Below, piece by piece: positions 1 to 30,800 of a stretch of 64,000 nucleotides of DNA. The stretch covers positions 11,991,132 to 12,055,131 of the forward strand of contig NC_066838.1 in the NCBI RefSeq assembly GCF_001640805.2, given 5' to 3'. Source of the DNA: Lates calcarifer. Its lineage: Eukaryota; Chordata; Actinopteri; Centropomidae. How positions within the stretch are numbered: the stretch's first letter is position 1; each line of letters opens with the position of its first letter. Under the pieces are notes generated by a model. That model was not told the origin of the DNA, did no database searches, and worked only from the letters and a program-made list of their open reading frames with translations. The position numbers and the translations under genes are program-made.

Positions 1-96
1 GTAATTAAGGAAGTGATTAGTGGAGAGAAAACTCCTGAAGGTTGTATATTTACAGTCCACAGTACTGTATTTATCATGATTGTATCTCTCCTGCAG

Positions 97-3000
97 CACC
101 AGTTATCAATCTGCCACCATGGGAGGAATATGTCTCCTGTCTTCAAAAAATCAAATATGGATTCAATCTCCTGGTAAACTGTTTGGCAGATGTTTATATG
201 TCTCCACAGATAACATGCTGTCCATAATGGTTTTGGGAAGAATTTAGATGATGCCCTAATGTGTTGACTGGAATGTGTGATTGCAACACAAAGCGGTGGA
301 CTGAAATGCTCTCTTATATAACAGGGCCAGTTGGATGGGACACTGACCAACCCCAGTGCTCCTGACTTTGTCCACATCTTCTTCAGTAATTTAGAATTGG
401 TGAGCTCTGTCAGCCTTAAGTTTATTTTCAGCTGAGTGAACTCAATGCTGCTGTTATTTGTGACAGTAAATGCTTCCTCCAATTTTCAACAGATGGTGCC
501 TCAGTATCCTACAGACCTGCCTCCTACTGTTGTCTCTCCCCTGCTGACAGATGTGGCCGTGCAGCTGCTCAGTCAGGTCGTCAGCCCACAGGAGGAAAAC
601 CTGTGGAGGTTTCTGGGAGACGCCTGGAACGTCCCCAGGTAGGGCGGCAGTCCTCACACACTTATGCAATTCTGTTAATGCAGGTTGTTACCTGCCCATA
701 TTCAACCGTCTGTATGTAAGTGCACCTATACCTGCCCTGCCACACCCTGACTGAGAGCACAGTGAGTCTGTGTTAATATTGGTCAGAGTTACTGCTGCAT
801 TCATGTTCTATGGAAAAATGGTAAACAGGAGTGTTTGATTTGAAACTATAGCTAATTTCAGTTCTAGTAATTGTTTCATTGCTATGAGAGGTCAAGGTTC
901 AGCATTAGGAAATACTAATTAATTATTAACTAACAAACACTTTATTGATTTGGTGTTTATCCTCCTGCTGTAGGACACTTGCTTTGACTTTTTAAATCTA
1001 TAGTTCTTCAGGAAGACCAAACCAAGGGTTTGTTTTAACACCTACTTTGTGGGAAAGAAAAAGGAAAATCTGGACCAAAATCAATTTATTAACATTTTAC
1101 TGATATTTTTAACTGTGGCTTTAATGGAAAGTGAGAAATTCATTTATTAATGTACTACCAACATTTATAGCTGCATTATAGAAATTATAAACATCAGTCA
1201 AAGGGGTTTTTCACTACCTGGCAACCCAAACAACCCAAATGTTGTTATTAAGTTGGTATGGTCTTCTAAGTGATCTATAGGTGATCTATACAGAGTTATT
1301 AAATGCTAACTCACTGACAGTTAGATGGGAAGCCTGTTAATTAAATACGAAACCACAACCCTGCCTCTGTGCCAATAAAAAATAAAACAAAGCACCTGCC
1401 ATTAAGATATCACAGCAGAGACCCCAGGAAGTGATTTTCTTTAGCTTTGGACAGAGCCGGACTGGCTGTTTCCTCTGTCTCCAGTCCTTTTTGCTAAGCT
1501 AAGCTAACCAGCTGTAGGCCATAGCTTCGTATTTATCACACGGACATAAGCGGCACTGATATTCTTATCTAACTATTGGCAGGAAAGCAAATCTGCATAT
1601 TTCCCAAAATGTCTAACTATTCCTCTAAGTTCACCTTGTAAAGGGTGATGCACCAGAAAGACTACAAAAACATTTTGTAGTCACACGCCTAAAACTGCAT
1701 GTCAACACCCACACTTCTGTTTTGACCTGATGCATAATTAACAGATCAAGAGACACCAGGAAATGCATCATGAAGGCAGCTTATTTTGATGGTTATTCTT
1801 ACATCAGGCATTAGGTCAGTTTACCTTTAGCTAGTTCCCTTTTGTTAATGTCAATTCTGTCACCTCACAGGTCTAGATGGCCACAAAATGAAATCCTACC
1901 TTACATCCCTGAGTTCTACGATGGCTGGCAGCCGCCTGCCCCACCATGCATACCCTCCCCAGTCCCTTTTCAGAATGGTCCAATGAGCAGGAGCAACAGC
2001 CAGCGCTTCCCAAATGGCCGACCCAATGGCCACATAGATGAAAGCCAGAGCTACTCACCTAGAGCAAGGCTATGGCAGCCTGAAGAGGTAGAACCACACA
2101 CACGCACATTCACTCGCCTCTCAGGGTTTTCACACGGTTCAAGTCCAGTTAAATAGTTTTTAAGACCAAAAAGAGCAAAGTATGACAGTATGACAGAAAC
2201 CAGATGGGATAAGGCCTAGAACTGATACATGCCCATTAGGAGATGATGAGCTTCCTAGCTACTGCCAACAGTGGTGACATGCTTCCTACATTTCTGATGG
2301 TGGAGACTGAAACTCTCTTTCTAATGTATTTTAATGCCTTTTTTGAGGAAACACATTTCAGTGCTTATTATGACTTCACCTAAAGTTACCCTGATTTTGT
2401 GTGGTTTTTATTTCCATCCAGTTTTATGGCCGTTATCTCAACAGGTTTAGTATCAATATGCTTGGTGCTTTGTTGTGCACCAGTAGGGACTGTAGCTACC
2501 TGTCGTAACTGCACATCCAGTTGTTACTAAATTAGTTTTCCCATAGATTACAGTGCTAGTGATTAAACCTTGTTTTCAGCTCCTCAGTATCCATTGTTCA
2601 GAGGCTGAGTGCTTGATGAAGTACATTGTCACCCTGCTTGAGAAGCTGGGAGTGGCTGAAATTATATGATCACCAACACTGAAAAGAAAATGATTGCCTG
2701 GTGGCTATCATAATTATAATCACTGCTACCATCTGACAATCAGTGCCTATAATATACAAGATTCCAAAGCAACAAAAAAAGACCAACATCTCAAGCAAAG
2801 CCATTATCACAGCTATATTCGTTCAGTTTCATCATGGTGTATTTTATGTCCTTTACAGCCCTCTGGTTCACTACCACCACCAACACGGTAAGTATTATTA
2901 CACTACAGTAAATCTAGCTTTATGATCACATCTGTGGTCAGCGTATTCAGTGGGCTTTACTCTGGTCACATGGAGGGTGTGTCTGCTGTCGTTTCAGCCC

Positions 3001-4091
3001 CAGCGAGCCACCCCTGTACATGCGGGTCATTTACAACTTCATGGCCAGAAACAACCAAGAGCTGAGTATTATGAAGGGTGAAGTGGTTCAGGTGAGATGA
3101 AAAATTACAATAACCTTCCCACCTAGAAATAAAAGTATCATTCTTGTCATACAAAAGTGCCAAGATTGCTTGTAGCTGTAGATAAATCATAGTAATATCA
3201 TAGTGAATAAAGAAATAAGCAGGTTGTAAAACATTTCCAATGCACACTGGAAATGCAGCAAGTCTTCACATACTGTGTTAATAAAGTAGACTACTCTGAA
3301 TAGAGCCTTGTTTCTATTTAAATATTCACAAATCTGTTGGTATGTTTACCTCAGTCACAATTATAGCTGTTGTTATTGTCTCTGTTGTCACTCTGGCACT
3401 TGAGATGTTTGGGTTCTGTGGTCTTTTTACAGGTGATTCAGAAATCCAAGCAGTGGTGGCTTGTTCGTAACACCCGTGATGAGGAGGGAAGCGTTCCTCA
3501 GAATGTTCTGGAGCCAATAAAAAGCGACGGGCACATGGAAGATCTACCGGTGAGCTAAGTGACAGGTAGTTCTGCTGAGTGAACCCACTCCACAGATTTC
3601 ACAGATGATGTTTTGTTCCCTTTGCACACAGCGGGACACTCGAGGCCCGGTGACTCTGGACATGTCCTCCTCACCTGCAGAGGTGAGAGCATGGCTGCAG
3701 CACAAAGGTTTCTCCAAAATGTGAGTGACATGATCCACAGAGGGACTGGGAATTTTAAGACGTCTGTACTGTAAATAAGGTTTGTTTTGCATGTTAAAGT
3801 GTAATATTCTGTGTTTTATACCATCACATGAACAGCACGGTGACCAGCCTTGGGGTGCTGAGCGGTAGTCTGCTTCTGGGGATGACCAAGGATGAGATAA
3901 GGACTGTGTGTCCAGAGGAAGGAAGCAAAGTCTTCTTCCAGCTTCAGGGCGTTAAGGCAGCCATTGCGGTAAGTGGTGTTTAATATGAAATGCACAAACA
4001 CTCACATCGCACTGCAACACATCAGTAACATTTCACCCTGTTCCTACAGCTCGCCAATGAACCGTCAGGCATGTACAACAGCCGCTACTAG
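97..4091 (+). CDS. eps8l3: EPS8-like actin-regulating adaptor, C-terminal part (10 exons)
   Basis: Epidermal growth factor receptor substrate 8 family adaptor; the family links receptor and Rac signalling to cortical actin. Exons: 97-173, 325-399, 493-638, 1871-2087, 2859-2887, 2998-3091, 3433-3549, 3632-3720, 3836-3968, 4050-4091 (stop TAG). All have GT-AG borders and phases that join into one frame of 338 residues plus stop. The first exons match the EPS8 linker (KIKYGFNLL, then the LTNPSAPDFVHIFF block). An SH3 domain follows across exons 6-7 (MRVIYNFMARNNQELS, the QWW core, GSVPQNVLEP). Exons 8-9 encode the C-terminal SAM-like effector domain (EVRAWLQHKGFSKI to FFQLQGVKAAIA). The N-terminal PTB part lies off the window. 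Placement next to gstm and ampd2 favours EPS8L3 over EPS8, L1 or L2; that paralog choice is by synteny. Confidence 0.9.
639..1404. other. eps8l3 intron sequence, no other feature seen
   Basis: AT-rich intronic sequence between exon 3 and the element at 1405-1627. I see no further coding block with usable splice sites. The later introns 2088-2858 and 3092-3432 are likewise unremarkable. Confidence 0.6.
1405..1627 (-). repeat. Truncated miniature inverted-repeat element, family A copy 1
   Basis: Lies in the eps8l3 intron between exons 493-638 and 1871-2087. It carries the AAGCTAAGCTAACCAGCTG block and ends in CCCAAAATGTCTAACTATTC, which I recognise as the terminus of a very common teleost element. 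The reverse complement of its right end aligns with the left end of the copy at 56395-56885 (TTTGACATTTAAGGAAATGC there). Only one half is present and the left boundary is approximate. The superfamily cannot be assigned from the window. Confidence 0.6.
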
Positions 4092-4357
4092 CAACCTACT
4101 TCACCGCTTCTTCTCTCCTGAATTTTAATCCACAGATCAACATCTGGAATTAATGTGGTCAAGATTCATCCTTTTATTTCTTGATAATTTTGCATGGATG
4201 GCTACTTTAAGCATGAATGAAACAGTATCAAATACTAATTTCAGTCATGAAACTTTAAACCATGTATCGTGGCATTTATGAGCAACAATTAATTAACTGT
4301 AATCTGTTTTACTTCTTGTCATTTCTAGTAAAGTGTGTATAGTTTTCCTGATGATAA

Positions 4358-4363
4358 AATAAA
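4358..4363 (+). other. Poly(A) signal AATAAA of eps8l3
   Basis: First AATAAA after the eps8l3 stop, giving a 3' UTR of about 290 bases. It faces the minus-strand signal of gstm at 4557-4562, so the two transcripts end tail to tail within about 200 bases. Confidence 0.6.
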
Positions 4364-4556
4364 ATGTATGTAGACATATAAGATGATTACACTATTATTG
4401 CTATTACTCTCTTAATAACATCTAAAATACATCATTGACTCTTCTGCTGCATTAACTTATACCCATATTTTATTTTAATTAATGTTTCTTAAGATGTAAT
4501 TTATTGTACAGGAAGTGATGATGAAATTCAAACTTAACAAAAGAGACAATGCAAGA

Positions 4557-4562
4557 TTTATT
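4557..4562 (-). other. Poly(A) signal AATAAA of gstm
   Basis: Plus-strand TTTATT reads AATAAA on the gstm strand, about 265 bases after its stop. The 3' UTR also contains a GCTGACTCAG (AP-1/MARE-like) match at 4791-4800, probably fortuitous. Confidence 0.5.
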
Positions 4563-4826
4563 TTAATTTGTCAAAAAACATGTTTCAAATGTAACAAAGA
4601 AATTGAGTGCTTCAAGTCAAATTAAAGTTTCTACTTATCTTCATATCAGTACAAACTTGGTTTTCTTTTTTTTACAAAACTCTGATTCATGTAAAATATC
4701 TGGGCGTGAACGTGATTGAAGGTCATGAAACCGATACAAATAGTTAACGGCTTATAAAGAGACAAATAGTACTGACTCACTTTTCTCTTACTGAGTCAGC
4801 TGCACTTGTGGACATTGTTATTTTCA

Positions 4827-7800
4827 TTATTCTTTCTTGTTTCCCCATTTGGCCATCTTGTTGTTAACAGGAGTCTTCATGAATCTGGCTGACTTCATGT
4901 ATGCAGCAATCTTGTCCAGAGCCTGTGATGATATGACAATATGCTAAGTCATTCAGAAAAATACTTTAAGATGCATTGCACTATGAACATGGTGAGGCTG
5001 GTGCATAAGTAACTCCACATTTACAGTTTACCTGGAGACATCATACTGAGTCTGTCACAACACAGAGGATGAAAAGAGGTGTTTGAGTGCAGGGCTTTGT
5101 ATTTCCTGACTGCAAGTTCCAGTGGTAAGTGTAGGATGTGCTGTTTGCATCTGACAGATTATCAGTTAAGAGCTCTCACCTCAAAACGGTCTAAAAGATC
5201 TTTGAGGTTCTTGAAGTCATCCAGGCACGTAGGATGAAACATCCTGTGCTGATCCAACAGCTCGTACATAATGAAGTCCACAAAAGTGATCTGTTGTAAA
5301 GAAAAGTTATATTAACTAAACATGGCAAAAGCAAGATAAAGGCTCAAACTAGGCTTTAAAGCTGCACTAATCAGTAGTTTTAGATGTGCAGTCAAATGGC
5401 AACATGTAATATGAAAATGTGATAGTGAGAAACCCACAGAGAATTATCACCTAACTGCCATTCTTAATATAAATTGACTGGGTCTAACATATGAACCTGC
5501 CCATTTTTGACAGGTGAAATACCTTGTCACCAGCAAACCACTTTCTGTCTCCCAAGAAATTTGAGAACTGCTTCAGGACACATGGCAGCGTCTCAAGGTA
5601 CCCTGGCTTCAACTTGTCCTAAAATCAATAAGGTGATGTAGGCATAAATTGAGATTCAAAAGGTGTAAAAGGACATATTCTGTGTCGTATATTACTTAAC
5701 TTTTAAAGAAGTACTCACAAAGTCGGTGTAGCACAGCCTCACAAAGCCGTTTCTGAAGTCCATCGCCTGGTTCTCTAAAATGTCCACGCGGACCTTCTCA
5801 TCCTCAGTCTCTCCACCTGTTGTCAGAGCAGATTTTAAGGAGATACTCAGGGAATGAAGACTGAGGTGCTGCACCTGAACCCTGGAATTTATGTGTATTT
5901 GTCGTTCCCTCTTTTAAAGGGAGATAATTAAGGTTAAAGATATAATATGCCAGATTTTCCTATTAAACAATGTATGGCCAGTTTTTCCTTTTTATTTTGC
6001 TGTGTTCAGGATGTTTCTGGGCTGCAACCACAGGGTGCGAGGGACTCTATACAAACGTAGTGATCAGGTTACATCACTGTCTCCATCATTCTACTGTTGG
6101 TGTCAGAGCTGCTGGTCTGTGTCTGTTTGACTGAGGGCCGGGCTTAGCTTGGGCTGCATTCATTGAAAATGTGGGCATGTTTATTTGTTTGGAATATAAC
6201 CAATTTAAACAATCAGAAAATATTGTTTTATTTCTCTGTTTCACTGCTTTGTGCTCCCTAATGCGGCTCCCTCCCTCTTTCTCACTTCCTGAACCAAGAA
6301 GGGGGGGCCAATTTTGAATGGTGTCCCTGCAAATCTAGCTTTCAGAAGTGATGTTGACATGAAGCCAAAGTGGCTATCTTAGTTTAAAATGTTGACAGTG
6401 AATGAATAAAAATGGACATGAAATTAAAAAATGTCTCTTTTGTACAAAATATTCATAAACACACAATACTTACACAAATTGTGTTTACGAGCAATGTATC
6501 TCATGATAGCATTGCTCTGCACTATCTTCCTGTCTCCATCCAACAAGTAGGGAAGCTATGGTGAAAGGTTAACCACAATACGATGATTAGCTGACCTCCC
6601 TGCTTTACAAATTCATCAATATTCACAAGTTGAACAATCTTTCGAAGGATGAAAGTCACTTACGTTGGGAAAGTCCATTCCAAGTTTGTTCTTTTCATCG
6701 AACCAGCAGCTCTTGTCATAGTTTGGAGCTGTGTGTGACAGGAACATGTTACATGAGTAAGTGGGTAAACCGTATGGACACTTGCATCCTTTCTTTGGTT
6801 AAAAATAGACAGCTGTTTGTCTGTTAGTTGAACGGGTAACTTACCTTCACCACAGACATAAAACTTGTCCTCGTACTTGGTGTCAGTGTACTCCAGCAGC
6901 AGGCGGATAGGCTGGGCGAGCTGCATAAGTGTCAGAGACAGGAGAGAGGTTGGTGGCTTTTCAGGTTTTATATCCACACATCTGAGCTCTGAGTTTTACA
7001 CACAGATAAGGGCAGATAATATGCAATCATCCAATTAAATTATCAATTAAATTTCCAGGTAACGAAAACTGTCATTGCATCTCATTTCATCCTCATGATG
7101 ACCTTGAATATGTAGTAGTTTGATGTTTCAGGGGTAGAGTTATGTAAGGTTAAATTATTAGTTATGCGTTATACAATTATTAATTGATTACCAGATTAGA
7201 GAATCCATCTATTAGTAGAACATTAACAAGTGACTATTACTGTTAATTGACACTAGATTTGGACATTGTGCTTTATCCTCAACTGATTTTAACCAATAAC
7301 TGTACTGTTTGCGTTTTGTGCCATCAGCAGCCACACAAATACAAGTGATTTATCAGATAAAAATACACATCTTTGCAGATTTGTCTAAGAATTCTCAATA
7401 TCTGAAAGCAGGTATTGATACTTGCAGTCGTACCTCGACGCTTGTGGTTAACCATTTAGAAAACCGTGACCTTTCACCGCTTAAACAGCAACTGAATTGG
7501 ATGTATGACTGCACAGTTACATGCACCGACAGTTTTAGCAACTCTGCTTGGATCGCCGGTTTTCTGCCATTTGACAGAGTTAGCTGCTTCGCTTGTAAGC
7601 ATTTTTAGTAGTCAGTTTTGATAAGCTGTTTCTCACCCAACTAATTTAACAGCTCTGGTACGGCTCACCCAGAGAGAGCAGCTTAAACTGTCTGAAATGC
7701 ACGATACAAAATCGGACAGGCTAGCTAACATCTGCGCTAACGTTCGTTAACGTACGGTCCATTTGATTCTACTGTTGACGCGATATCTAATGTCACTGAT

Positions 7801-8110
7801 AACAAAATAACGTCTGAGGCACGTACAACCGCCCTATTTCTATGTTACCTAACGTTTTGCAGAGCGACGCTCGGACACCTCATCTTATTAACACACTAAC
7901 GTTATGCAGCAAAACTTAAAAAGTGCGACAGAGGATAAAACAGTTTGAAGGGCGGTGAGGCGGTCGGTTAAACGGGGGTCTGCTGGATGTACAGCAGCGG
8001 CGGTTGTTAACAGACAAGGCGCTGCAAACAACAGGAGCTAACCATTTTCAAATAATGGAAACGGCTGAACTCACCCCGCGAATATCCCAGTAAGCCAGTT
8101 TCATTGTCAT
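4827..8110 (-). CDS. gstm: Glutathione S-transferase, mu class (8 exons)
   Basis: Cytosolic detoxification enzyme that conjugates glutathione to electrophiles. Exons in transcript order: 8110-8075, 6920-6845, 6728-6664, 6555-6474, 5816-5719, 5618-5523, 5290-5180, 4922-4827 (stop TAA). The total is 660 bp, 219 residues, against about 218 usual for the class. The first exon encodes 12 residues, the 36-bp size typical of mu genes, with catalytic Tyr7 in KLAYWDIRG. The thioredoxin-like domain continues through [15 protein letters not shown] and the glutathione-binding QSNA motif (exon 4, followed by [12 protein letters not shown]). The helical domain includes [31 protein letters not shown] and [18 protein letters not shown], and the tail is [10 protein letters not shown]. 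All introns are GT-AG. The gene is intact and in the position of the mammalian GSTM cluster, here as one copy. Confidence 0.96.
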
Positions 8111-8140
8111 TTTGACGCTCTTTCAGAGAACAAGTGAGGC

Positions 8141-8235
8141 TGAGTGTGACTTAGTCAAGACGAGCAAGCAAAAGGTGGTCCGACTTAAATCAGCAGCCTG
8201 TGTGGGGACAGGCGGAGGAAGTGGGCGGGGTGAGG
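8141..8235 (-). promoter_or_regulatory. Likely gstm promoter: GC box and AP-1/ARE-like site
   Basis: GGGCGGGG at 8223-8230 (an Sp1-type box) and TGACTTAGTCA at 8147-8157, an AP-1-like dyad, lie 35-120 bases upstream of the gstm ATG. Antioxidant-response control is common for GST genes, but this site lacks the full TGACnnnGC core, so that reading is only an inference. Confidence 0.35.
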
Positions 8236-10893
8236 GTGAGACGGGGACGGAACCTTTATGTCAAATATGGCAGGCAGGTATGCTTCCTATAGCCACCTCA
8301 CAAAAGAAATATTGGTGATTAACAGCGTGTTATATGCCTATGTTATTCAAAGTCATGATGAGACTGCAAGTCTAGACCTTTCCATGACACAGACAAACCT
8401 CAATGAAAGTCAACTACACTATAATAACTTTACTCTCAGAATTCATACAGAGATTAATGAATAAACCTTTTACATAAGCTATGGGTTGCATACAGAAGGG
8501 TTTGGGAGGATTTTGTGCTGTTACATAACCCCACATAAAAACTAATAAAAATAAAAACTAAAGTTCATTTTGACTTCAGAAAGGGTAAAACATTATTAAC
8601 TCAAGGTACACTTACTAGCTTTTCGTGGAGCTTTCTGCCATATCCAATGATTTTCATCACCTTATAGAGTATTTGTTTTAGCACTACCAGTCACACTAAG
8701 TTCCTATACAAATATACAGTCATGTTATAAAGTGTGTGGGCTAGGAATCTATTCTTTACAGGCAAACCACAATTCTTTAATTTGAAAAAAAAAAAAAAAC
8801 CTGTGTGTTTGTCTGAATTTTATGTTGAACTCTGCTCACTTTGACCCACATTGGAGAGTATTGAGCTGGAATAATGAGCTGGACACACCACACAATGCAG
8901 TCTTTGTCTCACTTCTCATACTCACTCACTCACACATATTTCTACAGAACTGCTACTAATTATCAACTACTGAACCTCAAACAAACCTTATTTCTGTCTT
9001 CATCACTTTTGTTTCCTGCAGTTTTCAGTTTCAGAAGACATGTAATTCACATTTTCAGATGTGCAAACTGAACGGAGGCAACCACTCCAATGTGAACAAC
9101 ATTTATTCTTCATAGACACAAATGTCATTAAATAATATTTCACAAACAGCACATACAATTCTCTGGGGGGACATGTGGTGTTTTGAATAGCAACAAGTAG
9201 CCCTACTATAACACCCAAACTGAAGGCAGGAGTTTAAAAACAGTTCTCAAGTTCTCTAAAAAATGGTTTATTCATGGTTTTGGCACTGGTTGAGCTTGTT
9301 TGAGGAGTGAAAACTGAAGGAACAAATCATCATGCACCATTCACTGGACTATGATTCAGAGATAAAGGACAGTTGGTATCAGACCAGAGTTACAGTTAAG
9401 ACTGTTTGTAGAAACAAAGTCACAAAGTAAGAGTTAGTATAATAAGATGCCACAAAGGAGTAGCATTACTGCACACCAGAGACAAAATATTGACGTGCCT
9501 TCATGCAACTCTACTGATTCACTGTAAAGACTCTAAAAAAAACCAGCAAGAATATCACAAGGAGCAGCTGGAGAAAATACATTGTTAATTAATTAATTGT
9601 TAATCATTACCAGTAACAGGAATACTGAAAATGTGGAGCTTTCTGCCAGTTATACAGCATGAGGTATTGTCCTATGGATGATTACAGTAGAAAATGGCAA
9701 CGGTACTAAACAAAAATTAATGTAGTGTTTCAAATTTTTCTAGAAACACTAGACTAAATTGACCATGAATATTCTTTAAAGGTTTTTGCATCACGTCTAT
9801 GATTTTCTAAGTAGTCAGGGCCGTAGCCAGGACTGGAAAAAATACTGAGGTCAACCAGTCGAAGTCCAGCTCACCCACCACTCCCCTCAACACCAAAATA
9901 GTTATTTATTATTTGTATTGTTTGCACTTTATTTATTCAATTAGCTGTTTATTTATATTTTCAAAACATATTTAAATGGAGAAGATCTTTCAAGGAAATT
10001 CCTCTGGGCTGGGTTGTCAATCCATCACTAAATTTGCACAATAAGTTCCTGAATTCTGAGTTACAACTAGATTCTTTTGAACTTGTGATTTATTAAGTCG
10101 GGTTGCAACATTAAAACTTAAAGCAAAGACTTATGTAGTGAGTGGGAAAGATCGTACGTGACTGTTGTAATATAATAGGCCCAACAATATTTTAAAAAGT
10201 GCCAGTCCTTTGTAAATGTGTGTGTCAGACAGTTCAGAATGACTGAAAAATATCTAAATATTAGCTTTGTCAGTTTGTCACTTGATTGTCTGTGTTTAGT
10301 AACAACTAATCTCTATGTAAGAACCAGTTTGCGTGTATAATCTGTTTTATTTTAGTCCTGAATAAATTTTAGTAAATACTTATGTTATAGGTAGGCAAAG
10401 TTTGAACTGAAGAACAGCTGGTGCTGTCACCTCCTGGTAACCAACAAATCATCTCAAACTAAAATAATAAATGTCAACACTTTGTTTCTATTTTCCCTAT
10501 AAATAATACTAGGGTATATAGTTCTTTCCAGGAGACTTGTCAGGAACTAATAGAAAGTGTTACTGTTTTATCTCCCTAAATAAATGTCTGAATGCTGTCT
10601 CAGAGCTCTCTCTACACTCCACATTTCTTTATTATGAAGGATTAAAAGCTGCCAGATGTAAATATGTGAAGTTTATGAATCCTGGAATCAGCAAACAAAA
10701 GTACTCACCATGTCTTTGTTTTTAATTGTAGACTGTAAACTCCCCAAGGTCACTAAAACCAACAGTTTGCACAAACATGACCTCAGTAATCTCCATGTTA
10801 GTTACAACCCTGTACGTAGTTAGAGGCTTTTTACTTTGAAAATTAATCCCAATTGTCTTATTTTAATCAGAGTGTTGCATCCAGTTTGTAGGT
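8236..10893. other. Intergenic spacer between gstm and ampd2
   Basis: AT-rich sequence without a recognisable gene. It contains a run of A at about 8785-8800 and an AT-rich TTAATTAATTAATTG tract near 9585. The part nearest 10.9 kb may be ampd2 3' UTR if more distal poly(A) sites are used. Confidence 0.5.
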
Positions 10894-10899
10894 TTTATT
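10894..10899 (-). other. Candidate poly(A) signal of ampd2
   Basis: First TTTATT (AATAAA on the minus strand) found downstream of the ampd2 stop, about 370 bases away. Other TTTATT matches occur further along, so the real site is uncertain. Confidence 0.35.
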
Positions 10900-11271
10900 A
10901 ATGGGGTTAAATAATGTAAATATTGTTCAAGGCTAAACTAAAGGAAATGCAGACTTTGTACAGAGACGCTGACAAAATGTGGTCGCAAACCATGAAAATA
11001 TCATAATTTTAAAATAAATAGATCAAGAGACATTTTGAAATCACCACGACAAATTGAACAAAGAATGACTCAAAGAAACTAAAGGAAGTAAACACCTTAG
11101 GTAAACAGATTTTAGGTCCTCTCCCATATTGCCACAGTAGCAACTCTCACAGTCTTATAACAAAGCTCTTCCATTTTCACAGGTGTGATATGTTGATATG
11201 CAAATCTGTACAAAGTCCTGATGTGAGAAGAGGGAATGTAGTGAGAATTTTGTTTGTGTTGTGCTGCATGT

Positions 11272-29387
<18,116 letters not shown>

Positions 29388-29474
29388 CTTCCCAGGTTGT
29401 GCGGTTCAGCTTGACTCGAATGGGCAAAGGAGAGCTGAGTGAGTCAGAGCTGCAGAGGATGGAGCGTCGGAGAG
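29388..29474 (-). other. ampd2: 5' UTR part of ampd2 coding exon 1
   Basis: Upstream of the ATG the frame meets TGA within seven codons, so the sequence is non-coding. On the gene strand a long pyrimidine tract ending in CTGTAG lies just before 29474, a good splice acceptor. The exon is therefore probably 29279-29474 and is spliced to a non-coding first exon further upstream. Confidence 0.55.
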
Positions 29475-30119
29475 CTACAGAGTGAGACAGGAGGAGAAAA
29501 GACAAGATAGACGACAGAAAGGAGAGAAGGGATGTAGCACAAATGCTAAGAGCTTGAGGGGGTTTGATTGCAGTCAGCGTAAATGTGTGTGTGCATGTGT
29601 GTGTGCGTGTGTGTGTGCTACGTGCCTGTGAGCAGGGATTTCCAGACTGGTTGGGCCAGCATGGGGCTGCGGAGCATCCCTCTGCAGCGAAACAAGCCCC
29701 GCCTCCTCCCAAAGACTCCCATGCCTGAGCTGCAGCGCTGATGGAGACTGGGGGCGTGATGGAGAGGCTCGGCTTCCCCCCTGCCAATACACATAGAAAA
29801 AACACACACACACAGGGTGCAAAACACACAGCAGCAGTGCGCAGTTCTGCTGTTGCCATGACAACCACAAATCTATGTGTGGGCAAACCAGTGGGGAGAA
29901 AAGTTGTGGTTACAGCAGAATTGAAATAGTAAAATGAATGCTGCAAACAAATGTTTATGATAATAAGAATAAGAATACGAGTGTAGTCTATAGTGAAAGC
30001 TAAAAAAAAATAAAAAGCACCAAAAGACTTCAACAACTAATAGACTGTTGTAAAATTAATTCATTTTCCCCAGAGGATCAATCACTTTACACCTCACTTT
30101 AGTCCCCCTTTAGGCCTGA

Positions 30120-30292
30120 TTTTTTCCCACCCGAGATGGGTGGAGACCCACCCCAACCCTGGCTGGCATTTCGTTTTGTGTTAGGGTTAAGGATGAAGAG
30201 TCATGATTGGTTATAGTTGGAGTTCGAATATCGAGATAAGCCAATCAGAGGCAGGTAGGGGCGGGTCGTCATCCACCTCGGGTGGGAAAAAA
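30120..30292. repeat. 173-bp miniature element with terminal inverted repeats
   Basis: The left end TTTTTTCCCACCCGAG is repeated in inverse at the right end as CTCGGGTGGGAAAAAA. The arms continue to about 35 bases with a few mismatches (GGGTGGAGACCCACCCC against GGTGGATGACGACCCGCCCC). No transposase is inside. No clear target-site duplication is visible. It lies about 420 bases downstream of the presumed ampd2 first exon. Confidence 0.75.
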
Positions 30293-30707
30293 GAGTGCCC
30301 ACTGTATTCTTCTTGTTTTGTGTTTGGCACAGTTAATTTTGATTTAACTGCCAGCTAACTAGATTTTCACGAGTCAGTAAGCGAGCACCTTGATCCTTTA
30401 CCGACAGACAGTGTTCGTGTATGATGGGTGAATGAGTGAAACTGTAATAACCATTAAAGCATGTCTCTCTTGTGCATATCAAAGTTACTGTGTGCTTACA
30501 ATGCAGCTAGCCAATAAATGCTAACGTTAGCCGTCAAACGATTTGCAGGTATGGTAACATCTGACACTAGCATGTCACGGAAGTATAAATTAGCATCACA
30601 GAAACACCAGAATGAATCACTGTTAATGTCAGTCAGCACATAAACGAACTAACACGGCATATAGAAGGTAACTTTTATGTTATCTAAGTAGAAAAAAAAG
30701 AACTCAC

Positions 30708-30800
30708 AGCCACTTCTCCCGAGGACGTGGGGAAGTGTAAGAAAGGAGGAGAAGCTTTTTCACGCACGTTTGTGTGTCTTGTTTACTCTCCCATAATTCA
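30708..30800 (-). promoter_or_regulatory. ampd2: Presumed non-coding first exon and promoter of ampd2
   Basis: On the minus strand GTGGCT is followed by a consensus donor GTGAGT (plus 30702-30707). Just upstream (plus 30788-30806) is CTCCCATAATTCACAGCA, loosely like a ZNF143-type promoter motif. With the acceptor at 29474 this gives a plausible 5' UTR exon. The transcription start is a guess. Confidence 0.35.

Noticed and set aside
9580..9610. TTAATTAA-rich near palindrome in the gstm-ampd2 spacer
   Set aside because: Expected in AT-rich sequence; the arms are not exact.
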